A DNA stretch of 64,000 bases from Aspidapion aeneum (Eukaryota > Arthropoda > Insecta > Coleoptera > Brentidae), in the NCBI GenBank assembly GCA_963576565.1, contig OY755039.1:140243369-140307368 (forward strand), in the 5' to 3' direction. A program made the translations under genes and the position numbers. Under the pieces are notes generated by a model. It saw only the letters and a list, made by a program, of their open reading frames with translations, ran no database searches and was not told the origin of the DNA. This document shows, piece by piece, positions 11,132 to 23,776 of this stretch (positions are counted from its first letter, which is position 1; each line of letters opens with the position of its first letter).

Positions 11132-14100
11132 ATGTTCAAAAAACTTGGATTTTTAGTGCTTGTGTATAATTTAGTGCTTTCTGGGGACTGTAAAGTGGAA
11201 GACATTTCGAAAAGTCTGAATATATCTGCAAGATCAGGAAACGTAAGAAAATAAACAAGCTCTTTTAATTTTTTTTAGGGAACGTGGGGCAGGATGTCTG
11301 CAACCCCGGGACCCGGACCTCAAAGGGACTTCTCCTTTATGAAAATAAATACATACAAAATTCAGTGCGTGTAATACAAGAAAGGCTAGGGGTAAAAATG
11401 GATGGTATTTAACCTATCTAAAACTCCACTTCGAAATGAGCTTGAAACTTTGCACAGTCGTAGATCTTCATAGAGTCCAAATTCCATGGACTTTTATGAA
11501 GTAGTAAAGTAGTTACGAAATTTCAAAAAACGTCGAAATTGCCACTCACTTACTCATATAGATCATCAAAATTCTACTGTACTTCCAGACATGCTACAAA
11601 GCTGAAATTTGACAGACTGATAGAAATTATGACCAAACTTTTGGAAAAAACCTAAAATTCTAATTTACTTTCCTCCCTATACTTGTAGAGTGATGTAAAA
11701 GTAACATTGCCCACTTCCAGAAACGCTAGAGAGCTGAGCTTTGGCAGACTGATAGAAAATATTATAAAACTATAGGAAAAATTTTTAAAACCCTAAAATT
11801 TTAAATTGCTTCCCTCCCGTATAAATGTAAAGTTATATAAAAGTAACTTTGTCCAACTTCTAGAAACGCTAGAGGGTTGAGCTTTGGAAGGCCAATAGGA
11901 ACAAATAGCAATAAAACCATAAACAAAAAATTAAAAAACACCAAAATTTTAATTAATTTCCCTCCCTTATAAATGTAAATTTATGTAAAAGTAACATTGC
12001 CCACTTCCAGATATGCTAGAGAGCTGAGCTTTGGAAGACTGATAGGAACTACGATAAATTATAGGAAAAAATTTAAGAACACCAAAATTTTAATTTATTG
12101 CCCTTTACTGCCAGGAACGCTAGAGATTTTTAGAAGGCTGATAGGAACCATGACAAAATCATAATCATTTTTAATAAGGCATTGCAAAAGTTTCGAACAA
12201 TAATCCGCAAATTTTACTACTTTAAAACTTAAATATTATCCAAATCCTTTAAAAAAGAAGTGAAATCATAACAAAAACATTTCATTTAAAAAAAAACCGA
12301 GCACGCGAAAAAGGTATTCCGTAAAAAGAATTGAGATAAAAGTAAAGCCAAGTTCTCCAATACAAATTTTAAAATGAAAGGTTCTTACAAGTTTGGAAAT
12401 GCTTTTCTAAACTTGGCTATTACGGTTGCAGATGACTCTTGCTAAATTGAACATAAAGAAGTTTGGCTGTAATAGCAAACTTTAAAAAAAAATCCAAACT
12501 AGTAAGAAACTTTCATTTTGAAATTTGTATTGGAGAACTTGGCTTTACTTTTATCTCAAGTCTTTTTACGAAATACCATTTTTACGGAATACCATTTTCG
12601 CGTAATTTTTTTTACATGAAATATTTTTGTTATGATATTTTTGTTTAGTCACATCTGCTACTATGAAATGACTGACATTTACTTAATCCACAACTTATAG
12701 GACTTGCTTACCGACGAAGAAAAAAAATTCGCCAGCAACGAAATAGAAAGAGACATTATCACAGATCAGCATTCAAGTCAGAATACCAAAGATGAACTGC
12801 TAACGGCGGAAGCCAAGCAGAAACGAGGTTTATGTTGCAACACTGGACCTGGACTTGGTTCTGGAAGGTATCCTTCTGACCATAGGTACCCTGATAGATA
12901 CGGTGGTGAGTGAAAACATCTGAGTCAGCTATCTTAATTCTTTCAAACCCAGGCATGTAGTAAAGTACTGGAGGAAAGTACCCGCCGCCTGCACGATAAA
13001 ACTTTACATCTACGATGAAAACACGTTCTTTTCTTGAATAAATTGTTTTACCTTAAAACAATTTGTTTTGAATTAAAATATTTCTTTTTAGTTCAACGCA
13101 GCGTTTAGTCTTGAAATGAGACTTTATATTTCTTCTTTAATTGTTTTGTTTCAGTATACTCCAGTTTGTAACAAAGCAAATTGTCTTCACATAAGTAATA
13201 TTTTGCTTCCAGAGAAAACGGTGCCTTAGATTAATTCAGTTCCAATTTATAATAAAACAATTTCTGTTTTACATTAAAATAAAGAGACAAGACATTTTTT
13301 GTGCTGTATCAAGAAAATATTCTCTTGGTGAATAGGAAAGCACAAATTATTGCTTTGATCTAAGACAATTTTTTTACAGTGTGAGCAAGTTTGTATCATG
13401 AATCTTATTGTTTTTTTTTTACAATTTTAACGTCTTTTGGACGGAAATTGGGCATGGCATCCTAAAATCTTCTGCTGTCGGCGGGTCTGTCTTCAGTTGG
13501 TGGCGAGCATTTAAAAACGTCCATTTCGGACCCAGGGGACGTTTTAGAAACGTACGCCTTGGTCCCTCTGGGTCCGATATAGGTCCCTGGAAGGTTCCTT
13601 GGACGTTTGTGTGGGTCTTTTTTACGTTTTTAAAACGTCCCCACAGAACGTTTTAAAAACGTTTCTCGGACGTTTGTCAAATTTAATATTTTATACCTTT
13701 TGCAAAATTTGGGGACGTTTAAGGAACGTTTCAGTGACGTTCGGAAACGTTCCAAAGCGTTTCGAGGACGTACAACAAACGTTTCAAGGACGTCTAAAAC
13801 GTTTTAGAGACGTTTAAAAAACGTTTCACGGGACGATTAAAAAACATTCATAGAACATTAAAAAAAACGTTCAGGGGACGTTTAAAAAACATTCAGGGGA
13901 CGTTTAAAAAACGTTCAGGGGACGTTTTAAGAACGTATCAGGGATGTTTTAAAAACGTTTCAGGGACGTTTTAAAAACGTTTCAGGGACGCTTTAGGGGC
14001 GTTTTCCAAACTTTTCAGTCGCGTTTTAAAAACGTTTCAGGGACGTTTTAAATTTAACAGCCTTAATAGAAATAATAAAAATGAATTGAAGTCTTTTATC

Positions 14101-17100
14101 AAAACCGCGGACAAAATCAAAAAGGATAAAATCATAAAAAGGGGCCGGGCCTAGCATGAGCTTCCTTTTGATGTATACTGGTTCCGTCTCTCTTCCTCTC
14201 ATACAAATCGGTCTCATGGAAGTTTGGCGGCAAATTTAAATCGGGAAAAAATAATATTGTTGGTTTTGGACCCAAAAATATCTAAAAAATAAAAATGTTA
14301 TTTTCTTTAATTAGCTCCCCTTTCCTTCTGTTGAGAGGTCGAAATCGGTGTTAACCGAACCGAACTGAATCGAACCTCTTGGTCAATTAATTGCAGATAA
14401 ATCCTACCCTAGGATCCAAGACCTAATCTTTTTTAAGGATGGGCCTTGCTTAATGAAAATGTCGTATATGCTATAGCAATCCCTGTATAGACACGACGTT
14501 TTCTTTAGGTCTGGCAATCAAATAAATTGCAGTGAAGGACGCTTTAATTGCATAGCAATATCAGAACCGCTCTTCTTTAGGTGAACGTCACAAGCTAGGC
14601 CCGACCTCTTTTTATGATTTTGTCCTTTTTGATTTTGTCCGGTTTTGATAAAAGACGTTATACAGAACTTCGATTTTGCTCTTGTCTTGTTTTAAAGAAT
14701 GACATTTTTGATAATGTCCGGTTATTAATAATTCCGTTTTTAACCTAGGACTGTTATGCAATTTTCCTTTATGATTTTAGACGGTTTTTAATTTGTCCTG
14801 CATGATAAGCTATGCAATCGGCTAGTTATTTATCAGCTATCAATTGGCTTGTTTGTAGCCAAAAGCTAGCTAGTTTTTAGCCAAAAATTGGCTAGTTTTT
14901 CGAACTTTCACTTTTAGCTCGCTATCTGACTGGAGTTTCAGCCAAAAACCTGATGAGTATATTTTCTTCGACAGGAGCTGGGGGAGGAAACCGAGGTGAC
15001 TATCCTTCAAGCTACGGAAGTGACGGACACTCTGGACCTTCTGGTGGAGGTTACGGTAAGTGTAGGGGAGAGTCGAGAAATGGTACGCGGTGGGTAATTT
15101 CGCGATATTTGCGGAGAATGTGATAAATGCTTCTACGACGCAGTCATTGAGACGATTGTGCGATCGATAGCGACGCCAGATTTCAAACGACCATTTTGAG
15201 AGTGGTTTTTAGTTTATGCACAATATGTAATTGATTCTTGGTGCCGTAAAATAGGGCGATATATCCATAAATTTTATCCAATCTACTCGAGCAAAGTATC
15301 TTTTTTGATTAATTAAGGAGACATAAAAGCAACTCACTTAGGGCCGGTTTCTCAATATAGGGTTAGCCCTGACCCCAGGCTTATCTTTGATAGCTGTCTT
15401 CTTTTGGCATGTGCTAAATATGTTAGTCATCTCTTTTTTTAACCCACGGGTCAGGACTAACTCTCTTTTGATAAAACGGCCCTAAGAGTCGGCAAAAAAG
15501 TCACGATTATCAACAAAAAAAAATAAATATAAAACTTTTTTAGGCACAGGTTATTCATTTGGCCACTCAGCCAGCGGTGGGGACGGAGGAGGCGGCCTTT
15601 CTCGACCTTATCGTCCTTCAGGGGGCGGACCTAGCTACTACGACGGCCCTTCGGGACACGGAGGCGGGTCCAGTGGAGGCGGGTCCTATGGAGGCGGTTC
15701 CTTTGGAGGATCATACGGTCACGGGCATGATGACGGGTACCAGGGCCACGAGGAAGGAGGGGGAGGAGGGGGAGGACTCTTTGGTGGAAATCAAAAGGTA
15801 GGAGCGCAGAGATATTATTAGTTGTATGACAATTGATTATATTTCTACTTCTACTATTCGAACTGTGTACAGAGTGTCCCAAATTCGATGTTTTTAGGGA
15901 ATTTGAGGTGTTTTTAAAGCAGACTCGCGAGTCTAGTTTTTCAGGATATGTTGATAATATTCCCTGCCGTTTTTAAGCTACAGGAGTTTTTGAAAAGTAG
16001 GGAGGCATTTAGGGAAGAAACTTATAATTTTTTTATTTATGAAAATTTCATTTTGTTCTGATTTGTTTTTTATAGATTTTTTATAAAGAACCAACTATGA
16101 AATTGATCCTTATCTGTCACTTTTAATTTCATAAAATTGTTAATTCTTTATGAAATTTTTTCCTTGTATTTTTTCATAATGTTTAATTCTATTTTATATA
16201 TTCATTGTTCCTGGTATTTTAAATATTTGAAAATGAGCAAATTAGGGAATTTTTTAAAAATAAAGAGCTAATTAAAAATTTAAAATGCAAAAAAGAACAT
16301 ATATTGAGTGAAACAAGTCATTTTTAAGGAAATGATACGCTAATTCGAAAAATCGGTTAAAAATAGCATGATTTTATTTAAAACTACAAACTTTATATAA
16401 TATCTCAAAAACTAAAAGAAATTTATATTGCATAAAAAAGGACAAATTTTTACAGACTTTTTTGTTAATACGCAAAAACCCACATAGCACAATCACGTGT
16501 TTAACACGTAAAAAAGGCATGAGAAAAAAAAACCTTGATTTTAAAAGCTGCTAGAAAAAAACGTTTATTTCATATATGAAAACAAGCTTAATAGGTCATT
16601 CATTAACGTTATAAACAATAACGTTGCTGAAAACTTCGTTGTAATAACGCCATTATCAAATTAAAACAGAAATGTTTTTACGTTAGTTGTTACGTGATTT
16701 TTATCAACGTTAAAATCACATTAGATTCACGCCTTTTCTACACGAATTTTAAAACGTGACTGGCATGGCTTTTCTACCGAATATTTTTGAGATTTTACTA
16801 GCAGCAGCGCCACCTATTGACGGCATTTTTCACTTTGACGAAATGTATCAGGCAGTGCTTTGGCCTCTAAACTACAAAAATCTATTAAGGAACTGATCCC
16901 TGATCCTTCACGATCACGACGCATCTGTTATTAACCTAATAAAGACACATTACTATTCTGTGAATGTGTTTACTGTTAAGAAATCTTGTTTAGCTTTTAA
17001 AAAAAAATCTTTAAAATTGTCTTGACGTGTTGTGTCTTAAACTAGTGAACTTTTATAACGTCTATTTTAAGCTAAAAAATGTTATTAAAAAACGTGAACA

Positions 17101-17881
17101 AAAAAGACGCAGAAAGTTAGTAGGTTTGATAAGTCTTAATCTAGTGGCGTTTTAGAACATGTTGTGGAGGACTTTTCAAGTGTGAATTTGGTACATGGTA
17201 CATGAAAATAACGAGGGTAAAAAATACGTTATATACATAGCACCAGAAAAGTCCTTATCCCCCTCTGATTTTTTCCTGTTTGCGGCCCTGTTAAAATTGG
17301 GCACTTTTAGAGAATTTAATGTACTTCCGTACTTCATTTTGATGATTTTAGTGTCGGGTATTGTTATTGTCGGTATGGCTTTTTTGAAAAAAAATCCACA
17401 TGTCAAACTAAATTTTTTATCTATCACTTGTAGTTTTTGATAAACATAAAACTGGTATTTTTTATGGAATCACCTTCTTTTTATTCCTGTTTATAAATAA
17501 GCTTAAAATTTCAAGCAATATTTTTTTTAATTTTTTTATTGATATTTATTTTATAGTATCATATTTTTTGTTTTTATTTGATTTTCTATTTTTTAAATTT
17601 TTTGTTTTTAATTGATAGTTAATTTTTTTAGTAATTGAAAGATAAACTATTTCTTACCTTCTTTTTTTTAGAGTTACGCCCTCAAAAAACTCCTCCTGCC
17701 CCTCGCTGGATTGGCGATAGTGGGCGTAGCAGCTGCGATATCGCAAAACCCGGTACTTTTGCAGCTTGGTACTATTAGAGGGAGAAAACGGAGGTCCGCT
17801 CCCATGGAGGAAAATTGGAGGAAGGTCTACCCAAGCAATCCAAGAGTGAGGCCTTTGGTTTCTGAAAGAAAAAAGGACTAA
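11132..17881 (+). CDS. Secreted glycine-rich protein, five exons
   Basis: Exons are 11132-11242, 12701-12905, 14975-15055, 15544-15797 and 17672-17881. All introns are GT-AG with strong donors (GTAAGA, GTGAGT, GTAAGT, GTAGGA), and phases 0, 1, 1, 0 keep one frame of 861 nt (286 residues plus TAA). Exon 1 begins MFKKLGFLVLVYNLVLSGDC, a clear signal peptide. Exon 2 is acidic and charged, then has KQKR before GLCC, a candidate proprotein-convertase site. Exons 3 and 4 are Gly/Ser/Tyr/His-rich low complexity. Exon 5 gives a hydrophobic stretch (KKLLLPLAGLAIVGVAAA, then NPVLLQLG) followed by a second basic site, RKRR. I know hydrophobic tails of this type in insect secreted Gly-rich proteins only from memory, and the function is unknown; a cuticle or extracellular-matrix role is an inference. 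The introns (1458, 2069, 488 and 1874 nt) are packed with repeats. The start is the first ATG ahead of the signal peptide. Confidence 0.85.
11582..12170. repeat. Tandem repeat, ~105-147-bp units, in intron 1
   Basis: Five diverged direct units start near 11582, 11714, 11857, 12004 and 12110, each opening with a variant of 'cttccagaaacgctagag' and sharing 'agctgagctttgg' and 'taaaagtaac'. The array lies wholly inside intron 1 of the glycine-rich gene. Confidence 0.8.
12300..12603. mobile_element. Palindromic MITE-like repeat
   Basis: The arms 12303-12440 and 12455-12603 are inverted copies (for example 'agttctccaatacaaatt' against 'aatttgtattggagaact'). The half copy at 8108-8190 shows it is dispersed. 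It lies in intron 1, about 100 bases before exon 2 of the glycine-rich gene. Confidence 0.7.
13515..14055. repeat. Minisatellite of ACGTTTTAAAAACGT-type units
   Basis: About 500 bases of imperfect ~20-22-bp units of the type 'ggacgttttaaaaacgttt', most regular from 13790 to 14050. Each unit contains its own inverted pair (acgtttt/aaaacgt). The array lies in intron 2 of the glycine-rich gene. Confidence 0.85.
14091..14657. mobile_element. Inverted-repeat element in intron 2
   Basis: The left arm (14091-14160, starting 'gtcttttatcaaaacc') is mirrored by the right arm (14594-14657, ending 'ggttttgataaaagac'). About 430 bases lie between, including a short CCGAA-like patch near 14356. No target duplication or coding capacity is evident. 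Confidence 0.65.
15341..15482. mobile_element. PIF/Harbinger-like MITE in intron 3
   Basis: 142 bp with inverted ends gggccggtttctca and tgataaaacggccc, flanked by TTA on the left and TAA on the right. The ends match those of the larger element at 1814-3428. Confidence 0.75.
16475..17000 (-). repeat. Dispersed repeat, copy 2, in intron 4
   Basis: Inverted copy of 235-720 (shared blocks include the hairpin 'cacgtgtttaacacgt' and 'aagcttaataggtcattcat'). This copy retains extra sequence around 'cagcagcgccacctattgac' that is missing from the first. It lies in intron 4 of the glycine-rich gene. Confidence 0.65.
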
Positions 17882-18368
17882 TATGTATTTTTGTGTCAAT
17901 TTTTAAAGTTTTTAACTGTAGCGTGTTTAGGACGTGGATTTTTGAAATATAGGGCAACATTTTTTATAAGGCTCTACGTTTTCCATTTCCCCCTAACTTA
18001 ACCCCGCTGAATCCGAATATCCCTATTGTAGATATGATATGTACAAAAATCTCCATTTTTTTAAAAGTTAAGAGCGCATTAAAAAATTAATTTTTAAAAA
18101 ACGTGACAAATTCATACATGTTACAAAAGTTATTCAGCACACTGTATCTCCTTAACCTATGATTAAAAAAAAAACAATACGACATTTTTTAATCATTCTT
18201 CAATTGTGATAACTAGGAAACAAAAAACTATTGACCAAAAGTAATGTAGATTTTTGTCTACTTTTGACCCCTTCAGCACCCTTGAAAGTTTGTTACATGC
18301 ATCGTTAAAATTACAGCCTGTAGATTATAGACCTATATTATAGACCATGTGTCAAAGGTAAAAGTAAC

Positions 18369-19580
18369 GGCTCTGTAACGAAATAGCGCGTATCAAAATA
18401 GCGCGTATCAAAACAGCGCTTTTCAAAACAGCGCGTGTTCAGAATAAAGCGTGTTCAAAATAGCGCGTATCAAAATAGCGCGTGTTCAAAATAGCGCGTA
18501 TCAAAATAGCGCGTATCAAAATAGCGCGTATCAAAATAGCGCGTGTTCATAATAGCGCGTGTTCAAAATAGCGCGTGTTTAAAATAGCGCGTATCAAAAT
18601 AGCGCGTGATCAAAATAGCGCGTATCAAAATAGCGCGTATTAAAATAGCGCGTGTACAAAATAGCGCGTATCAGGTCTGCTTAGGTATATTAACCTAAAC
18701 AGTTTGAGCAAGGTCAGATAAGTTATACTTACTTAACCGTTAAATAAACCGATGGCTTGCTATGCTTAACACAACTTATATAGTTCGACTAAGGGGTCTC
18801 TTTCTAACATATTTTTTCAAAAAAAAAAACTTCTTTGGCTTCTTTTCCGGGATCCTAGAGGGTGTTTAACCAAACCGAACCGAACCGGACGGAACCGAAC
18901 CGAACCGAACCGAACCCAAACATTTTTTCTAGTACCTAACTCCCTGACCTTTTTCCACCAAAAAAAATGTCCCCAAGTCACAGATTAGAATAGAAACCTA
19001 GGAAAATAAGGATCGGAAAGCTAATTTAGGGAAATAATTTTTTGAAAAAATGTTTTGGTTTGGTTCGGTTCATTTCAGTTCGGTGGGGTTTGAATCGGTT
19101 CGGTTCGGTTCGGTTTGGTTACACCCTTATTAGGATCCCGGGAAAAAAGTCAGCAAAGTTTTTTTTTTGAAAAAATATGTTAGAAAGAGACCCCTTACTC
19201 GAACTATTTGGTAACAGCGACATTTGTAATGGCAATCTTTCAAAACGCGGTATTTTTAGACACGCTATTTTAAGACGCGTTATTTTGAACACACGCTATT
19301 TTAAACACGCGCTATTTTGATACTCGCTATTTTGAATACGCGCTATTTTGATACCCGCTATATTGAACACGCGCCATTTTGATACGCGCTGTTTTGATAC
19401 GCGCTATTTTGAACACGCGCTATTTTGAACACGCGCCATTATGATACGCGCTATTTTGATCACGCGCCGTTATGATATGCCCTATTTTGAACACGCGCTA
19501 TTTTGATACGCGCTATTTTGAACACGCGCTTAAATGAGCGCGCTATTTTGATACGCGCTATTTTGATACGCGCTATTTCG
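18369..19580. mobile_element. Foldback element, 9-bp TSD, GCGC tandem arms
   Basis: The ends are ggctctgtaacgaaatagcg and its mirror, flanked by an exact 9-bp duplication AAAAGTAAC (18360-18368 and 19581-19589). Each arm is a tandem array of ~16-17-bp units such as 'aatagcgcgtatcaaa' or 'aatagcgcgtgttcaa' (18390-18672, mirrored at about 19240-19560). The core holds a second palindrome. A 9-bp duplication is typical of Mutator-like elements, but no transposase is present. The element lies about 0.5 kb downstream of the glycine-rich gene. Confidence 0.85.
18779..19212. repeat. Inner palindrome with (CCGAA)n core
   Basis: Inverted arms run from 'atagttcgactaaggggtct' to the center, through 'gggatcctagagg' and about eight CCGAA-like pentamers, and are mirrored as TTCGG pentamers to 19212. 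The same 'ggatcctagagg + CCGAA' module forms the center of the palindrome at 23777-24456. Confidence 0.75.
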
Positions 19581-19599
19581 TTACAGAGCCAAAAGTAAC

Positions 19600-20519
19600 T
19601 ACATAGTACATGAGGATAGACATAGATAGAATTTTGCTTAAATTAAAACACAGTGGCACCATTCCGATACATTGAATTTTAAAATATCAAGCAAAAACTA
19701 AAAATTAAACTAAAATTAAGTTTTTTGAAAAAATTGTGGTATTATATTAGTGACTATACGACACATCGAATTACGTTAACAATTTTTTTCGGGGCTTTCT
19801 AATTGTAACTTTTACCACGGATAGGTGATCCGTGCTTTTACCGTTCCCTACATCCCTTTGTGATTAGTTAGTGATCTGGGGCACCCTGTATAGATATATA
19901 CTAATAAAACAGTTTGGGGGGGGGGTTGTACATGCAAAATCCTCCTAAACACGCCACTGATAATAAACTGAAATGGTATTATAATAATTTAAGCAAAAAT
20001 AATTAGATCAATAATTGCAGGTTTTTAATTTATTTAAACATATTAACTTATTAATAGGCAATAGCTAATAATTATTAAGAAATATTAACTAATAAATATT
20101 AACATTTTGTTTATATTTTTTTTACATCCTACAAATTTGTTCATCATAACACAGGAAGGCCTAAATAGATAAGAATAACTGATGCAATTTATATTTCGAT
20201 GCATTTTTAAGTAGCTACAGGTCCGACCTTAGAGATTTTTTTGATCCGGGCATAACTAGGCTTATAATACGTCCGGATAAACCCGGACAAGTCCCGCTTT
20301 TTTGACAATGAAATTGTCCTTCCGTCTCCTTTTTCGTCCGGCTTTTTTTCGACCCTAGAGACCCTATTTTTGGTCATCAAAGCTTTTCCACCAGTGCCCT
20401 CCCAAAACTTACAACAACCAGTATTTTTAATTGATTTATTTAAAAACAGATAAATCTTTCCTTACGACATGTCTAGTTTTTTTTTAATCTGTGGTTAACT
20501 AGGTAAACTTTTTTAGCGC
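19600..20519. other. Intergenic, nothing recognised
   Basis: AT-rich sequence with a (G)9-10 run near 19915. No coding frame, TIR or array is supported on either strand. Confidence 0.5.
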
Positions 20520-20760
20520 AAATAATTTCAAGCCGGCAGCACCGTGCGGGACAAGATTTTAATTTCACCCGTTTTTCAGCGGTGTATGGGTGGCGGTTCT
20601 GGCGCGGGGGCGGTAGCAATGTTGGTTTTAGTTGACGTCGGCCATATTCATCGTGCCAAACCGTTCGCTGCCTTTCCTACGTGTTGCGGGTTCTATCCTT
20701 AGTAAAGACGTATGAGTTTGTTTTGATTTGCGGTACGTCAGGGTCAGTAGTTAAAAGCCT
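20520..20760. other. GC- and CpG-rich block of unknown nature
   Basis: A ~240-bp patch, clearly richer in G+C and CpG than its AT-rich surroundings. At 20801 a short ATG frame of 18 codons (MEINTVDNTIIYMNFDYK) follows. It could be a promoter with a first exon or the 5' end of a retroelement; nothing decides between them. Confidence 0.3.
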
Positions 20761-21805
20761 TGCCGATCGCGTGTCCATTGTTTGTTTGTTTGTTTTCAAA
20801 ATGGAAATAAATACCGTCGATAATACCATAATATATATGAACTTCGATTACAAATAAAATCTTTAAGGTCACATAGACCGGACCTAAAATTCCTAAAAAT
20901 TAACCAAAATTTTAGTGCAAGTACCTAATAAAAAATTATACGATGCTGAAAACTGGTTGTGCGGTTGTGAAAAACGAAATGTTTTTTTTTTGCTTTATTT
21001 GTCTTTTATTTAAAGGAAATGTGTGATATCAAGCACTTTAGTTAAAAGTTAAAGACACAAATTAATTGCTACTTATTTAAATAACTACATATCTATGCTA
21101 GGCAAGACTGATATTAGGTACCAATTGAATAGGGCCTATAGGCAAAACATTACCGAACATAATGAAAATGTGGCAAAAAATAGACATATACTTAGTAGGT
21201 TAAAAGACTGTTTAAAATTCTGTGGGATTTTCGAGGTTGCTCTACAGCGCCATGATTAGTCTGAAACTGGTGCGCTTAGGATTAGGCTGTATCTATAAAC
21301 AAATAAACTAAAAACTACAACAAGTAGCTGCTTGTTTGTAAAATGCTGAAATAAAATTGTTTAGGTAAGTTCTTTATCTCCTTTTTCATGCAATATAGAT
21401 TTTTGCCCCCCCTCCCCCCCCAATTTATACCGTCACCAGCCGCCATTGTTTTCCACAGAGAGATCTTCTCAATTGGTTTTACGCAAATTCAGGCTTGTTC
21501 AACCTGCGCAGATTGGAGAAAATAGGAGCGATAAAGGATAGTTTTTCCAAATGAGCTGTTTTGTGTTCAAAATTAGGCTTTTCTAGCTCCAACGCCCTCT
21601 TTTACGCTAAACATAAACCAACATTTAACGCCCCCTACAAAAATAAATTGGATCGCTGTGCCTCGGCGCGGCGGTCGCCCTGTTCGGCCTGCCGAAAACC
21701 GGCCCTGGTAGGTAGCTACAACACCAGGCTTTACTTAGTATTTCCTTGGTGCTAAAAATAACATATTTATTTGAAGTTTAAACACCGTTCAGGAATCTAT
21801 CTATT

Positions 21806-22570
21806 CTATTAGCTCACACATATACTATACTATAGTAGTGTGAGCTATGGTGATCCTAATTTTTTCGAGAAAAAAAAAGTTGCTCCGATTTCAAAATTTT
21901 TTATATATCTTTGCGTTTCAGATGATTTTGAAACTTTTTTGTTGCGCCGTCTGTCTGTCTGTCTGTCTGTCTGTCTGTATGTCTGTCTGTGTGTCTGTAT
22001 GTCTGTCTGTAACGACCAACGCTCATAACTCAAAAACCGCTTGGCCTATTTTAATGAAATTTGGTACCTAGGCTGGGTCTTGGGTCGAGATGGTCCCATT
22101 TTAAAATGAACAAAATCCACCGAACACAAACCAAATAAAAGGGTGGGGGTAGATTTCAAAAATTAGAGTTTATGTGAAAATATGGCGTGTGTGATATTAA
22201 ACGAAAGGTAATTGAGTCTGCAGTTAAACAAAATACATTTTAATTTATTTAAAAAAAAAGGGTGGGGGTATATTTTAAAAATTAGAGTTTAAGTGAAAAT
22301 ATGGCGTGTGTGATATCAAACGAAAGGTAATTGAGTCCGGACTTTAACAAAGTACATTTTAGTTTTTGTTTTTTTGTAAGGGTGGGGGTAGATTTCAAAA
22401 ATTTGAGTTTAAGTCAAAACATGGCTTGTGTGGTATCAAACAAAAGGTAATTTAGTCTGGAGTTGAATAAAATATATTTCAGTTTTTAGTTATATTAGCT
22501 CACACGTACACTATAACTATAGTACCTAGTGTGAGCTTAGGGGCCCATATATTGGCAGAGTATTTTTTAA
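21806..22570 (+). repeat. GTCT-bearing dispersed repeat, copy A
   Basis: It opens with a hairpin (tagctcacacatatactata / tatagtagtgtgagcta), then a GTCT microsatellite (21950-22012), then three ~115-bp direct units ('gggtgggggta' ... 'aacgaaaggtaatt'), and closes with another gctcacac/gtgtgagc hairpin near 22500. Related copies lie at 27483-28010, 28826-29545 (inverted) and 31195-31612. Open frames across the GTCT run are artefacts of the microsatellite. Confidence 0.8.
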
Positions 22571-23776
22571 GGTTTCTGTTTATACTTATCTAGGAACAAA
22601 ATTGCAGTAGGCACGTATACAGTCCATACAACATTACCTATAATTTTAAAAACTAACTACGTACATTAAATTTAATGAAAATTAGGTTCATACAGGGTGA
22701 CGACTTTAAATTGAATACTTGCTCTAGCTAGAGACCCTATATGTATAGCCAGGGCTATCAAAACGGACGGGCCACGATCCTCCAGTTTGTTGACACATCC
22801 GGGGCTGATTTTTTGGATGGTCACATTACGACACAGCTGATTGTCTTTAAAATATTGAGGTTGGAATGACGATTCATGAATATTTGATTTTTAAAAAAAT
22901 AAAGCCGGTTTTGAGATTGTTTTTACTATATTTTTACAGAATTTTTTTTAAATCTAAAGTAATCCTTAATTTTTTAAAGCCGCTTCATTAGCTCACACAA
23001 AAATTAAGTTTAAAGCAGAAGCGAATGTGACAAACACAGATGACAAAGTCAAATACATGTCAAATATAACAGTTGGCATGTGGTTCATGGCGGGAAATTT
23101 GAATTCAAAATAAGGAATGCTAAATCTTGAAGATTTTAACCTTTTAATCATATTGCTTCCTTACAAAATTTTGGTGGAATATCGAGATGGTGTTTGAGAA
23201 TATTGCACTGAAATTTCGCGGAAATCTGTAGTGCCATTTTAAAAATATCATAAAAAAACGTCTGACCTCCCATAAGACCCAATGTAAAATTCAGCCCCCG
23301 GAGAACAGCTGATTTTTTCAGGGTCGTGGCCTCTATTTTTGTGTTGGCCTTGGTATAGGATATTTTAAAGAAATAGAGATGCGACATACCCATCAAAGTC
23401 ACTCAAATTCACATTTTTTGGTCATGATATTTTCTTGCCAAGTTCATTGGCGTTTCGCTAAAATAATTTGTCCTGTCAGCGGTGAGTGACATCAATCATC
23501 ATGCAACATATAAACAAACACGTTTGTCCGTCACTCCCTGTAAAAGTTTTTCAAAAATCATTTATTTTTATTTTCCGACGCTTATGAATTAACAAGGACG
23601 ATAGGTGGTTATGCTGAACATACAATATTGGTAAAAGCTTTACTGTGTAAAAGCCCCCTTTGAACCCCCGTTCGATTGATGCTAAGCTCCGCCCGCCTCG
23701 GTCACATCGAGTCACGAGTGTCCAGGGGTTGTCCTTCCAGAGATTTTTGTTGTGAAATGTTAGCCATCACAATACA
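22571..23776. other. Intergenic, nothing firmly recognised
   Basis: It includes a solitary 'tacagggtgacgac' MITE-like terminus near 22692 and another 'ttagctcacac' fragment at 22989, both parts of families seen elsewhere in the window. No gene is evident. Confidence 0.45.

Noticed and set aside
17176..17440. Overlapping open frames of ~80 codons on both strands in intron 4 of the glycine-rich gene
   Set aside because: No recognised domain, and they oppose each other in AT-rich intronic sequence.
18390..18672. Possible CRISPR array (regularly repeated ~16-bp motif)
   Set aside because: The units are contiguous with no unique spacers, mirrored in a second array, and bounded by a 9-bp duplication; this is a foldback arm in a eukaryotic genome.
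21840..22071. Open frames with CLSVCLSVC-type stretches (also at 29.2-29.5 and 31.1-31.4 kb)
   Set aside because: Translations of the GTCT microsatellite within a dispersed repeat.
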